Positions 21,765 through 33,960 of a stretch of 64,000 nucleotides of DNA are shown here, piece by piece; position 1 is the stretch's first letter; every line of letters begins with the position of its first letter. A model generated the notes under the pieces. The model made no database searches. It was not told where the DNA came from and was given only the letters and a program-made list of their open reading frames with translations. The DNA comes from Amphibalanus amphitrite (Eukaryota; Arthropoda; Thecostraca; Balanomorpha; Balanidae), in the NCBI RefSeq assembly GCF_019059575.1, contig NW_024881705.1:62001-126000 (forward strand), in the 5' to 3' direction. The translations under genes and the position numbers were made by a program.

Positions 21765-23423
21765 CAGGGCCTCGGCTAAGGAATTTTGACTACTGGGGCA
21801 AATCGTCAAAGTGTGTTGGCGCCCTGCTGGGGGGGCCCCCAGCAGGGGGGGGGGGCCGCAGGTGTTTGAACACCTGCGGTTTTTCCTGCGGTTTTTCGCG
21901 GATATCTAAAAAACGGCGGCGCTCCATCACCCATCAATTTTACACGTGTTGTAAAAATCTCAGACCAAGGTCATTCAAGATCAGGTTACCAGGTCACTTC
22001 AAGTGACCTCACCTCATGAAATGTTTCCATGTATGCCGTAGCTACACCGAGTGACCGATCGCTTTGAAACTTTCAGCGATTGATAAGGGCAACAGCATGT
22101 ACAAAATTTATATCTCGGAATTTTCATATCGGTGACCTAAGGTCAGCTCACTTTTGCGACCGATCTATTATAAGTCAATGGGAGAAATTCAAAACCACCT
22201 CTTTTGGACGAAAGTTATTCTAAACACTATAAAACACTGTACGTGACTTTGACACACTGAACATGAAAATAGCACCCGTGACCCTTTTTTATGCCCCTGA
22301 GGTCATCTCAGTTCACGAATGGTATCTAACAGTTTTTCGCGAATAACTTTTGAAAGAGGCATGCTAGAGCGATGAAAATGCCTTAGATGTGTTTGGTTAG
22401 ACGATGCAGATCGACTGATATGCAACATGACAATTTCCGGTCAGATCATGACTTGAACCTGAGGTCGAATTTTCAAGTTGACCTTCAAGGTCAAATTGTA
22501 GTTAATTTGATGCGTCTTGACGAGAGGAACACGATGTCGGATAAAAGAAAGCGCTTGCATTGGGCCTTGGCTCGTGCAAAGCATGAGTCAAAAGTTATTG
22601 CAGAAAAACTGTTCCCCCAAAATCGTCTTTAGTAGTTTTTGCCCCTTGCAGGCAAAACCGTTGGCGTTAGGTCAAATCTAAGAGAAATAACCAGAAAGCA
22701 TGCTAATATGGCTATCAAATGCGCTTTTCCGCGGTGCTGTAGCTCTAATTGGTTCCCGAGTTAAGCGTCGGCATCTTGTAAACTGTCGATATTCGACCTG
22801 AAAATCGGCGAAAGTTGGCCTTCACCATGACCTGACCTTTGACCTCACCAAAAAAGTGGCTCAAGTAATTTCGTCATTATTTTTGACGCTCTTTCGAACG
22901 AAGATGGATTATGGGGTGTAAAAAGATATGCTTGCTAATGTACAGTCCACAGCAGAAGTAATGTGCGGTTTCAGTCATGGGTATGTTCTGCTTCTGAAGC
23001 TTAGGAACGATTAGTCAGACTACAATGAAACTTTGAATGTAGCTTATATGTATCGTCAGTCGTCACCCTTGCAGCTGCAATTTTAGCTATTGACATCTTC
23101 TTTTCGATCACTCCGCATTAAACAATCGCCAGTCAAAGCCAATCGTTGAGATTGGTAAAACCCTACATTACTTTAGCGGTGGGCTGTACGCCTATGTTTT
23201 TGGATGGAAATTGAGGGTGCAGCTGCACACCGTGCACTCCCTCTTCCGCCGCCCCTGATTTCTTGCCACAAACGTCTTCAACCGCTCCCGAATGAAAGAA
23301 TGTACGTTAATATTGATATATTCTCATTTTGTGGAGGTTGGGCAAAGCCTGACCACTACTGGGGCATTCCTCGACTCTACTGGGGCATTTGCCCCAGTAG
23401 TTAACATGTTAGCCGAGGCCCTG
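21765..23423 (+). mobile_element. hAT-like element with shared core, 1.66 kb
   Basis: The terminal repeat CAGGGCCTCGGCTAA at 21765 is matched by TTAGCCGAGGCCCTG ending at 23423. The 8-bp duplication AACTAGCC is perfect on both sides (21757-21764 and 23424-23431), which identifies hAT-type insertion. Inside the ends, ACTACTGGGGCAAAT recurs in inverted form. Next comes a CTGCTGGGGGG/CCCCCAGCAG hairpin and a GGTTTTTCGCGGATATCT arm like that of the TTAA-flanked elements at 50518, 60512 and 62164. AGGTCA motifs are frequent. No transposase. A TA-flanked MITE (22943-23186) is nested near the right end. Confidence 0.85.
22943..23186 (+). mobile_element. TA-flanked MITE (mariner-like), copy 1
   Basis: The imperfect terminal inverted repeats are CAGTCCACAGCAGAAGTAAT at the left and, read inward from the right, CAGCCCACCGCTAAAGTAAT, flanked by TA on both sides (22941-22942 and 23187-23188). 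TA duplication and CAGT-like ends fit the Tc1/mariner class. It is nested in the hAT-like element at 21765-23423, so it is younger than that element. An inverted homologous copy is at 29141-29377. Non-coding. Confidence 0.75.
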
Positions 23424-23431
23424 AACTAGCC

Positions 23432-25303
23432 TACACCATAAATCACACAGCTAACTAATCTGCAAGTCATGGCCTATGCACCTTTGGCATTCAATCTGAC
23501 TTTGTTGCATTTTACTTTTTTTAAACCTTCGTTTTATCATACTGATACATGAATGACGATTGATGAATGGTGCATGACAATGTCAATCACAATCACTTAT
23601 GGGTCAAATATGGCTATGCGGATTGTAGAGCAGCCTAAAAAACACCCAAAATGTTTTTTGGCACACCTTGGGTTAGCATGTAAAAGTTCTTAGTTTTAAT
23701 GCACTTTTCTTTTCAGTAAAATTGAAACCTAACACAGTTATGTATGCCAAAACCAGTCAATCAAAACGGAACAGGTAGGCATCGTATGCGTCCAACATGT
23801 GGTCCAAAATGAAAATATATTAGAATTACTTTCAAAAGTTTCATTTATGATCTAAAAATATGCAAATTAAGACAACCAGAAATGGAGCTAAAAAGGCATG
23901 CTAAAAGCAGGCTTTCATGCTTCAGCAAGCACTCGGTGGAACTCTATCTTTTCATACCATACTTATATTAATGTGATACTTATTAATATAATAAATACAA
24001 TATATTAATAAAATATTAATAATATATTAATATAAATAATTAGTATACTCTATGTAAAATACTGTTTGACTTTGACGCGGAAGCTTGTTACACATTGACC
24101 ATCATATTGTGTACCCATCGGCCGTAAGCAGCATGCTGATTTGCTAACAATGACGTGGCTGCATTCATCAGCAACACACTTTTTTGGGACGAAAAAAGGA
24201 ATATCTTTGCCTGGGGTGATTGTTGGGCCGTAAAAATATTGTTGTGCTTGTCTCAGCTCAAGCTCAAGCTATGAAACTGCTAGGCATTCAAGTTCGAACC
24301 CCCGGTCTCCCATGTTAAAAGCAAACTATTTCCTTTAAAGCATTCAATCCATTAGCAAATAATAAAAACGAAAATTGTAAGTATCTACTCACCCAATTAA
24401 CAATATAAGTTTTACGACCGGCCTCTGCCCAGTGCCCACTACCTAAAAGCAGAAGCGAAAAATCCATGAAACCCCCGAAACCCCTAGAAATCCGGAAATC
24501 CTATCGTCTCAGGTGCGTCACAAACCATGGCTAGAATTGCAGCATATGGTAGCAATGGGTTGTCCCCATATGAAGTAAAACTAGTAAGAGTAATCTCGGA
24601 GGCATTTGCAGCACATAAGTCATAACTACTGCCTTGAGCATAACTATCTTGATCTGTAAGAATCTTGAGCATAACCGCGTTGCATTGGCATACAATATGC
24701 TATATTGAGTGAGCAAGTATGCAGAGCCCCGCAGATTTTGCGTATTGTAGAGAAAACATTACCCTACTAAGAACACGTGATGTGAAGATTCAAAATCAGA
24801 TTTGGTGTTTTAGGGCGCGCCAGCAACGAGACTATATATTGGCGCCCATAACCAACCATTCTTCCTCAAAGTCGGAGGTTAAAAATCACATAAAGCCCGG
24901 AGGCCGTGATGAACGAAAAAGGCGAGAGGAATCAAGCAAAGGGAATCGTCGCGGAGAAGAGTTCTCAAGCAGAACTTAGGGCCACGATACCAAGAACGTT
25001 TTAGCCTCGGCTCGTAGTATGACATGTCGGCCTTGGACATCTTTATCTTTATGACAAATCCCGCGCAGAGCTTCGGAATTTGTCCGCATCGAAGGTGGCA
25101 GGCAGGCCGTTCACTGTTCTAGCTAATATCGTGTGTTCTAACCAATAGTGATGAACGACACATTTTCGTTTTGTCTTCTACATACATCATCGAGCCCCTA
25201 ACCTCTAACCTTTTTGCCCCTATCCTCTAGCTTAATCCAATCCTCTAACCTGACAGCGGTACAGTAGGTAAACACTGCCGATGTTCACAACCATAGGCAG
25301 TGT
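23432..25303. other. AT-rich intergenic region with element fragments
   Basis: Contains an AT microsatellite of TTAATA units (23960-24045) and, at about 24177-24343, a diverged copy of the right half of the element at 27771-28327 (shared GGAATATCTTTGCCTGGGGTGAT and AACTATTTCCTTTAA). A hairpin (AAACACTGCC at 25270, GGCAGTGTTT to 25306) abuts the next TTAA site. No gene recognised. Confidence 0.5.
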
Positions 25304-25307
25304 TTAA

Positions 25308-26634
25308 CCCTCGCCGTGCAGGGAGGGAGGGGGAGGGCGTCTTTTACGCCCCCCCCCCAGGTTTATCGCGAATATCTATATAAAAAGCGCCCCAAACTCA
25401 GGCGCGTAACCACAAGTCTGAAGTTACTGGGGACCACATGGAGGGCTGCGAAGACCAAATATTATATTTCAGGAGTCGCCTGAGGGGGGAGAGGGGGCGT
25501 TTTTGGCCAGACCTGCCAGTATTTTGCGCGTGTAAGGAAAACCGCGGCGCGCACCGCCACGAAACTTGGTATAGGTTATGAAACCCCAATTTAGCATCGT
25601 CTGTGAAAATTTTTACCCCAGGTCACCTAAGGTCAGGTCACCAGAGGTCAGCTATACCAACAGAAAAATAGCCGGCTGACGCAATTTTTCTTAAAAAAAA
25701 AAAAAAAACGCTGACGAGTTTCACCAACCAGGCGAAAAATATCCGCCGGTGTGAAAAAAAAAATATCAGCCAGAAAAATAGCCAACGAGTTTCACCAACG
25801 GCAAATGCGGCATTAATGAAACGCTAGCCTGGAAGCTAAGCCGTTGACCTTAGGTCAAAGCTGAGAGCATTACTCAGAAAGGCCTTTGAAACAGCTATCG
25901 AATGCGCTTTCCCGCAGCACTGCAGCTCTATTGGTTCCTGACTTATGCGCCGATTTGTGAAAAGTTGTCAAAATTGGGAACAAAACTTCGTGAAAATTTT
26001 GCCTTTAGTGACCTCCAGACTCCAGTGACCTCAGACTCCAGTGACCTCAGCGATGACCTGATAAAACATGAGATATGTAATTCTTGAAAGATACTGTAGT
26101 GAGCTCTCTGTTGCTTTTTACCGCGTCTTTCTAGCTTGCTTACTTTCCGAGATAATCTGGTGTGGCCAAAAAGCCCCCAGCCCCAACCCCATGGCGAAAT
26201 TGGCTGAGGGGCCCACCCGGGCGTTGGCTAAACAAAACGTGCATTGTTTTGTCTTCCGTTGACTACATATTACTCTTCACGTCGATTTAGAGACAATATT
26301 TGGCTATTTAAGCAAACTGAGGAGGTCGTCGGTTTTACTGGGTACGGTCCCCAGTAACCCAAAAGTTACTGGGGACCGGTCCCCAGTGTCCCCAGTGGTG
26401 GTTACGCGCCTGCCCAAACTAGGTTTAAAGCAATCTGATATGTTTGCCTTTCCCATAAAAAAATAAAAAACGATGTCGCCACGCCAATACCTATAGGTGA
26501 TGTCAAAGTTATATCCCGAAGTTGGATACATATCCGGCCGGCATTTTCGCCATGACTTGCTGCAGTTGCCCTGCCCCCCTTCCCCCCCCCCCCCCAAAGA
26601 AAAATCGGATGACCGCAGCCATGTGCGTCGGGTG
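25308..26634 (+). mobile_element. Possible TTAA-flanked element, split by a hAT-like insertion
   Basis: TTAA at 25304-25307 is followed by CCCTCGCCGTGCAGGG, then a GGGCGTC..GACGCC-type G/C hairpin and GTTTATCGCGAATATCTAT, the left-arm pattern of the 50518 element. It is broken at 25399 by the hAT-like element. The right end is uncertain; GTGCGTCGGGTG followed by TTAA at 26635-26638 is a weak match. Without the insertion it would be only about 305 bp. Confidence 0.4.
25399..26412 (+). mobile_element. hAT-like element nested in a TTAA-type element, 1.0 kb
   Basis: A perfect 15-bp terminal repeat, CAGGCGCGTAACCAC at 25399 and its complement ending at 26412, with the 8-bp duplication CCCAAACT on both sides (25391-25398 and 26413-26420). 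GTTACTGGGGACC repeats lie just inside each end. The interior has the same CGCGGCGCGCACCGCCACGA followed by GAAACTTGGTATAGG arm and AGGTCA-rich stretch seen in other elements of the window, plus an A-rich tract near 25700. No coding capacity. Confidence 0.85.
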
Positions 26635-26638
26635 TTAA

Positions 26639-27770
26639 CCATCGTATTTGTCTGATCCCCACGGTTTAAATTCATTCGCAGTTAGATGGTCAGCTCATGT
26701 GAGCTAAAACCGTCAGATTATGGTGCACACCCTGTCAAACGCATAAAAAATGACACCCACACTTTCAATAGTGAGAGCTTTGTCTAGCCGAATCACATAT
26801 AGCCCCATGAGACCTGTCTTGTTATGAGGAAACACCGAACTTTTACAACGACACGGAATATGTGCAATAAACATATTGCATAAATCTGCATTGCATTACA
26901 TTTAATTATATCCAGGAATGTGCGCTAAGTGCCCACCGGCTAATAAGCGGCTCACGTTTTCGGCCGTCAATCCTTTCAAAAGTGGCTGCACGAGCGGCGC
27001 CCATCCTCGGTCGGCCCGGCGAGCGGCGCGCGCGTGTTGCTGAGCGTGCCAGATGCGATTAGCGCGCGTGCTGCGCCGATTAGCGCGCGTGTTGCGCCGA
27101 CTGGGGGGGGGGCCCGGAATGGCGCTCTGAGCTGGTGTTTCAGGTCCGACCGGTGTATTTTCGGTTATTATACCCCGTGACCCATTAACTCACAGAGTGC
27201 AGGTCATATCGACTGGGCTGGGCGTGTGTTTCACCACAAATGGTCTCATGTCAACTCGCACGGGAACAAACGCAAACTCGAATCATTCTCTTGCTTCAAA
27301 TGTGTCGCTTTTTCATATAATGGTGGAATTTCTCTAGGAAAAAAGGCAGGTCCAATCCATTTACATCGATTCTCATCATGATCCATCCAAAGCATAGTTG
27401 AAAGATAAGTATGCAGACTGCAAGCCAGTTAGGAGTATGGAAAAACAAAATAAAAAATCCAAGGGCATGGGTGTCATTTTGTATAGGCTTTGGTAATGCC
27501 GGAGCCCTGCCAATAATTTCAGAATTCATTAGCCCTGTGGCGATGCACGGAAAGAGTTGCTTCGGCATTCTGAAATTAGCCATTAGAGTCCTACCAATAA
27601 AATTCAGAAAGTGACGCCTGTGTCATGCAATACTTTAGTAAATCAGTTAGAACAAAGCCGCTTCATGTCATCTGGCAATTGAGGTTGTCAGAACAAAAGT
27701 TTTTTCGCAGATTTAATTCAAATTGTAATGGTTGACTCATTTTCTAAAACGAATATACATTCGACGAGTA
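26639..27770. other. Intergenic region, no recognised gene
   Basis: No protein family seen. At 27000-27110 GCGATTAGCGCGCGTG.TGCGCC is repeated two to three times in a very CpG-rich patch. The remainder is AT-rich unique DNA. Confidence 0.45.
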
Positions 27771-28327
27771 CTTAAAGGAAATAGTTCACTTTCACGAAAT
27801 TATTTTTTTGCAACGGATTTATGATTTTTTATGTTCAAAATAATCAGCAAAGAAAATAAAACCTTTTTATAACAAAAGATTATTTTCTATATTTTGATAT
27901 AGGAAGAACTTTTCAGTTTCTGTAAGGCACACGCGATTCGGTATGAAAAGAGCATGGGTCCCGAAAATTCTTCAGAAACAGAGAAATTATCGCAGCCACC
28001 GGCATTTGGGCGATCTGCTCGATCTGATAATGTTCCCCTGAATGTCCTAATTGATCAGTACGAGAATTTCTCTAGAGTTCTCGTAGATAATTTCTCTAGT
28101 TTCTGAATAATTTTCGGGACCCATGCTCTTTTCATACTGGATGGAAATATATGCAAGGCACACATCCTCAACGCAAGACACCTTTTTCGGGACGAGAAAT
28201 AGAATATCTTTGCCTAGGGTGATCGTTGGGCTGTAAAAGCTCCTGATTTATGCTCGTCTCAGCCCAAGCTACGGAACTGCTATTCCAGTTCAAAACCCAT
28301 GTTAAAAAGTGAACTATTTCCTTTAAG
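27771..28327. mobile_element. Terminal-inverted-repeat element hosting a nested MITE
   Basis: Perfect 22-bp terminal inverted repeats (beginning CTTAAAGGAAATAGTTCACT) at 27771-27792 and 28306-28327. I see no convincing target duplication. A 191-bp foldback MITE is inserted inside. The right part is shared with 24177-24343, so this is a dispersed family. Non-coding. Confidence 0.7.
27944..28134. mobile_element. TA-flanked foldback MITE nested in a larger element
   Basis: The left arm TGAAAAGAGCATGGGTCCCG through AAATTATC is mirrored with few mismatches on the right by GATAATTTCTCTAG to CATGCTCTTTTCA. TA flanks both ends (27942-27943 and 28135-28136). Arms of about 50 bp on a 191-bp element are typical of MITEs mobilised by Tc1/mariner transposases. 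Confidence 0.75.
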
Positions 28328-29138
28328 GTCTATGATGAGCAAACAATGCCTACATGAAATGGAAACATAATTCCCAAGGTGATGCCTGCTTTGCTGGAAA
28401 TCATCCTGGAAATCACCCGTTTGACTTTTTACATTTACAAAGGGCAAGATTAACTATTGCATATCAGCGCATTGCGCAGTACGATTTCACTTTGTACAGC
28501 ATACCTATGTATTACCTACTATTTGTAGGTATATGTTCGAGGGAGTTTGAATCTTGTGTAAGCTGTCGTAGCTTATCATTGCAGTAGACGTTTGGTCTAC
28601 ATGCCTCATGTAATTGTAGATGCCATGCATGGGATTGGGTAGTGCAGCCATGGATGAAATAACGTTAATGGTTCAAGTCACCTGATGTAACCTGATGGGA
28701 TTGCACAAAAAGATTAGAGACAACGACGTTTAAAATAAATTCTGTAGAATACCTACAAGCTGAACAAAACGTAATTAAATCTGCATGTAGGTTTTCATCA
28801 GAAGAGATCACATTCAGGCGTCATGTCCAATTCGTGTATGTGCTATAATATGAGCTCGTCTCTTTACTGAACTGCTAAGAAGAACAAATAGGCATTTTGC
28901 TTTTTTAGTCCTACATGGGACGACAATATAGTACAAGATAGGAAACAGACATGGCAATGCGACCGTGGCAAGGTTAATAAAAGCTAAAAAAAAGTTATAC
29001 CGATCAATGAAAAATAAAAGCTGCATCAGACGTTATTGTCGACGAAAGCTTGACGCTTGACGGAAATAGTATGTTAGGGCACGTGCCTATCAACAGCTCT
29101 GTTTACGACGGGCACCTTGGTCTGTTTGATCCGTTTGG
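28328..29138. other. Region without a recognised gene
   Basis: AT-rich unique sequence with short unrelated open frames; nothing recognisable. Confidence 0.4.
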
Positions 29139-29140
29139 TA

Positions 29141-29377
29141 CAGCCCACCGCTAAGGTAATGTGCGGTTTTAACAATCTCAACGGATGGCTTTGACTGGCC
29201 ATTTTTTAATGCGGAGTGATCGAAAATAAGACGTCAATTGATAAACTTGCAGCTGCATGGTTAACGATACATGTAAGCTACATTCAAAGTTTCATTGTAG
29301 TCTGGTTAATCGTTCCTAAGCTTCAGAAGCAGAACATACCCATGACTGAAACCGCACATTACTTCTACTGTGGACTG
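29141..29377 (-). mobile_element. TA-flanked MITE (mariner-like), copy 2
   Basis: Inverted homologue of 22943-23186. It begins CAGCCCACCGCTAAGGTAAT, ends AGTAATGTG-complement..GTGGACTG, and is flanked by TA (29139-29140 and 29378-29379). The interior matches copy 1 over most of its length (for example GTTCCTAAGCTTCAGAAGCA). Confidence 0.75.
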
Positions 29378-29406
29378 TACATGATCAATTTCAGTAGGTT
29401 GTTTAC

Positions 29407-29752
29407 GCTGCGGCCCGAAGGTTGGGACTTTGAATTGTGAAAAAACGCCCGCCCGCCGCAAAACGGAAACACCGCAAAATGCGCAAAACGCACGCCGGAA
29501 ACGCCAACGCAAATGTCGCAAGAAGAAAAACACACAAATAAATGCCCGCCCGCCGCAAACCGCAAAAAAAAACGCAAAAACGCCGCAAAAAATAAAACCG
29601 CCCGCATCGCACGCACGCTAACCGCCAACCGAAAACGCATAAAAAGCGCCCAACCGCCGCCAACCGCCGACAAATTGAACACCGCAAACGACGCAAAAAA
29701 GAAAACCGCCCGCATGGCCCGCACGTCCGCCGCCAAACACAAAACGCCGCCC
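29407..29752. other. T-depleted, A/C-rich insert with 13-bp flanking repeat
   Basis: Exactly 346 bp bounded by identical 13-bp direct repeats GTAGGTTGTTTAC (29394-29406 and 29753-29765). From about 29440 the plus strand is almost free of T and built from CGCAAAA, CGCCGCAAA and CCGCCCGC words. The 13-bp duplication looks like that of a retroposed or otherwise integrated fragment. An open frame of Lys/Arg/Pro/Ala composition runs through it, but composition alone explains that. I do not recognise the source. Confidence 0.6.
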
Positions 29753-29765
29753 GTAGGTTGTTTAC

Positions 29766-32700
29766 TGATAGGGCTTCCACCTTTCGAATGATATTGCTAT
29801 TGCTTTGCTTCATTGCATTCAAGTTCAATCAAATAGCCCAATGTTCCGTCGTTGAAAAGGCTGACAAAGCACATTTAAGTAGAACGCAATGGAAGTGAAG
29901 CCGATATTAGCTGTCTGTGGTGGTTTCGCCGTCACCCGTCGGATATTCGACAAAGAAGCTCAGCTGTCTGATCTATGCAAGTAGGGTAAAGCCGAACAGG
30001 CGGTTGCCAAGGTAAGATTTGTGTCTGTGGTTCACTAGGTCAAATAATCCTGACTGACTTCCACCGCTATGTGGAAAAACAACTTAGAGCAAGTGCTAGA
30101 CAGCAGAGCTCTGGCTAGATAAGAATCGCTGTAAAATCACAGCTTCTAAAGATGTCAACAAGAAGTGAGCCAGTCATGAAATATTTTTATTGAAGTGTTT
30201 AAGGCTAGTTGTCTGTCTTCAATAGACTTCCGAAGATTAAGTAAAGTGGAAGGCTAGCGCTATTTTTATGGAAACGTTCGATGTTTATTTCTTCTTTCCT
30301 CGTATCACCGTACTAATGAATCATTCCTGTCAGAGCATTTTTTCCCAACGTGGTGAAACCATAGGATGGGAATGTGCAATCCGATTTTTTTTATAATCCA
30401 TTGAACTGTTCAGTTTCTATAGCAACTACATCATTGACACTGTTTCCGAACGAGTTCACATACCGCCGATGCTTGTTATCTTCCTCGTCGCCAAGTTACA
30501 ACTGTTCGGCGACCAGACAACTATATCGTCCAAAGTATCAGCGCGACAGGCAGGTGAAAAGCGACAAGAGGCTTTACTGGAAGCCATCACACGCGCTGCC
30601 GACAGGGGCGGGTGACATGCGACGCACGAGCATTGTGTCAACGACATGCGGCCGGTCGAATCACTTTTGAAATCATGACTGATCCGTCACACACATCAAA
30701 AAATTTACACAGCCGCTACAAGCTGAGAAGTGCAGCGCCATGGAAAGTCTCTGCGGGCGCGATTAGGGAGTGCCGGTGGCGCGCGCGCTGCGTGATACTT
30801 CCTGAGCTGCGGAGAAACCGTCGGCCGCCGGAAGGATGACGTCGCGATCCGCCGAGCGCCGTGATCCTGGTGCCCCGACGGGGTGCTTCAAGTCGGCCGC
30901 CGCCTGCCACTCGCCGTGATCGGATTGCGGCCGCCCGCCCGTCTGACCTGACCCGCCACGTGTCTCTCCATAAGCTGATGGAAGCGGCCGCGAGGCGGTC
31001 GAAAACGGCATTGCAGCACCGGCCGCGGCCCGTGCTGCTCCACACACGCGGCTATCCAGGTCGAAATAGGCTTTCACACGTTGATGAACCGCAGTAGCAG
31101 GAACCATGTAAGATCTGTTGTAAAACAGCCTTATTATACCCCTCTGGCATCTCCTAACAATGTTTCGAATACATTACAAAGTACACATGCATTTTTGAAG
31201 ATGAGCATCATCCTTCAACACACCTTGAATTTCTCCGTATATCCTGGAAACTCCGCTCTGACTCAACTCCGGAGAAAAAAGTATTGCCAGAAGTATTCCT
31301 AGACATATGCCAGCCTCAGCAGAGCTAAAAACAGCTGTAGCACAGATGATGACCGCCCACCGACGTCTTGTCCCGTGTCACTCCGATACGGTGCAGCCGC
31401 GGAACCGTGCCAGGAAGCCCCGTGCTGAGCTGGATCAGCTCAGCAGCCAGCTCTGCACACGCGGCGGGCGGCTTACGCGGCCGGGGCTGCGCTCTGCAGG
31501 GCCGCTCTCAGAACAGTACAGGGTGCGACCGCGGTCCCCGGCCGGTCAGCGCTGCCTTCTCTAGCCTCCTGTGACTATGTGTGGAGCTGCTGAAGCCCTC
31601 TCGCACATAACGCACGTCGCGAGAGTAAAAGCTGCATGTAGATTATCAGCTTGTTCACTATCCAAGAAGTGGCATGCAGTGCGCGCTTGCCTTAGGTACG
31701 GCCCTCCAGCAAAAGAGTGGTTGGTTAGCCTATGTGCTTTTGGTGCAATAACTTTGAATGACAGAGACACTCCTGTAAAATGACTCAATAGAAATGAGAA
31801 GAGGGTTCGTGCACACTCTTTGGCAATGGTTTTCAACAGCCATTAGACGTATTCATCAATGCAGATCGATTATTGTGATGTTGGCAAACAACCACTAAAT
31901 ACCTGGAGGGCCGTACCTAGTCCACAATCATCAAACAATGCCTGCCGTTTGACGCATTGCAGGACGAATTTCAGTGATGTCAGTTCATGGGATGTTGCCT
32001 TTATGAAAAGTCAACTGATGAGTGATGAATGCTTTTCTCTGCCCAGAAATTGTGTAAAAACAAGCGAATAGTACGGTTTCCATAAAGCTGGTTTTTCTAC
32101 GTGAGATTAAGATTTAGAACGGTTGAATGGCTGAGTACCTATGAGTTCACAAATCCATAACTAAAACGGGATGCTGTAATGCCCAGTCTCACTGAGCCGA
32201 TATTTTTCAACACTCGCCAGGAAATATGGTGTCCAAAGCTGTCTGATCCCGACATGTACTACGCAGATAAGGCGGAGATTTTATCACTTCACTACGACAT
32301 AAGTATGTAGTTGCAGAACGGATGTCTGGACATATGTCAAGGATTATACAGCAGTGCTGCACATCTTCGTGGCTTTCTGATTAAAACCATTAACGCTGGG
32401 GCTGTCTTGACAGACGTCATTAACGCTGGACATTTGGAAAGCCAGGAAATAAGGACAGACAAATACAAGCTTACGTATGTTTGCATGTAACTTATGTTGG
32501 TCACAAGTGTCATAGAAGCTATCTCGTTAAATGACATGGGCCATGCATGATTATTATTCATTTTTCACAGAATAATAACAAAAATTACAAAACCTTACGA
32601 AACACAAGCTAGCGACAACGTCATATTACAAATGATTGTTAACGAGGGATACCAAGGCTAAGCTAATTAATGTGAGATGATGTTTTTCGTACTCCAAAAA

Positions 32701-33770
32701 ACAACACCTAACTAAGCTAATTAACTAACGAAAAATAAAACCTCAAAGAATCCCCTCTATTGTCGACATCGTGGACGATAGTTATAGGATGCAAACGCCT
32801 TTTCAAGGAGGCAGATCATCTATGCCTTACGAGTAATAGAAAAGTACGCCTAGCAAAGCGAACCCCGTACAAAAATGGGTACATTGTTGAACGTTTATGT
32901 TTTTAGCGCAAATTCCCTTGACTTTCAACAGTATTTTTCATCCATCAGTGACGTATCCAGGGGGAGGCCAGTAGGCAATGGCCTCCACTTTGGCTTCAGA
33001 CACACAAGTGTCTGAAGTCTCAAGTTCAGATACAAGTGTCTGAATTGGGGCACTTGAGTGTCTCATGAGAAAAGACTTTCATGGCCTCATCAAAAGTTCT
33101 GGCCCAATCATATATAAAGTCAAACCGCGTTCAAACTATCGTAAATTCGCCATTTGAAGGCCAAGGTCGAGCCCCTTGAGGCTAACTTGGGCCCCTAAAG
33201 GTCACTTTTGAGCCCTCAAGGGCCAGAATCGGGTGTGGGGCCCTCTGACGCTAGCGTGGGACCCTAAGAAGCCAGCGCGCAGCCCTCTAAGGCCAGCGTG
33301 GGGGCCCTGTGGGCCAGTGTGAGTCCTCCAAACATCGAAGTTTCATGCACTTGTGAGTTGTGTGATCGGTTCGGTACTCGTATACTATTTTCAACTGCAT
33401 TATCCAAGCATCAGCCACAAGACAGTATGCTTGTATTTGCCTACTAATAGGTAATCGTTGAGGTAAAGATAATGAGAAATATGAAATAATTCAATTCATT
33501 TGTGAAACTCATTCGTGTGGAAACACAAAAGTCTTACAGGCAGAGCACAACATATCTATTAGTACAACTGATGTACTAAAGTAATGTCAGCAATCGACAA
33601 GCTTTATGCTTAAACATTGCCTTCGCTCATGACCAAAAAGCATCAATCCTAGCTATTTACTCTTGGGAAGGACAGTGCAAGGTTACTGTACATACCTACA
33701 TGTGCAACGACTAACGAATGCAAGTGTACAATATCTTTACGAGTGAAGTTGGGAAGCAGGTTTTCACGAA
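29766..33770. other. Long region without a recognised gene
   Basis: No protein family or RNA gene found. Two CpG-rich patches (30760-31060 and 31370-31560) contain open frames on both strands with no recognisable domain; they could be unlinked 5' exons or promoters. A TTCAGACAC..GTGTCTGAA hairpin lies at about 32995-33017. At 33160-33335 there is GAGGGCC/GGGCCC repeat DNA like the array at 9340-10850. Confidence 0.45.
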
Positions 33771-33783
33771 TACATCTTCAATG

Positions 33784-33960
33784 AAAATGATAGCGTAACG
33801 GGCGTTGTTTTGCTTTTTGTCAAGATTCTCTAGACTTCTTACAGTTTTCCGATCTGAAGAAAATTAATGTAAAATAGTGCTTATATTTCCAGGCAACGTT
33901 TCGTTGACATAGCCGTTAACATCTTCAGCCGTGCACATAGTATTGTATGCATATAATATT
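33784..33960 (-). pseudogene. Decayed paralogue of the signal-peptide exon at 39.4 kb
   Basis: On the minus strand it reads EDVNGYVNETLPGNISTILH, then a stop codon, then VRSLENLDKKQNNARYAIIF. This aligns along its length with the intact exon at 39379-39559 (EDVNGDINETLPDNIGTILH, VRSLENLAKKQTNARYAVIF). The in-frame stop and the loss of a hydrophobic leader upstream indicate a pseudogene. The homology ends just after the shared IIF/VIF, as expected for an exon edge. Confidence 0.65.

Noticed and set aside
29365-29828. Overlapping frames of 90-140 residues (Lys/Arg-rich or Phe/Cys-rich)
   Set aside because: Produced by the T-depleted composition of the 29407-29752 insert.
30716-31107. CpG-rich frames of about 110 residues
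   Set aside because: Arg/Ala-rich on both strands with no domain or signal peptide; a CpG-rich patch explains them.
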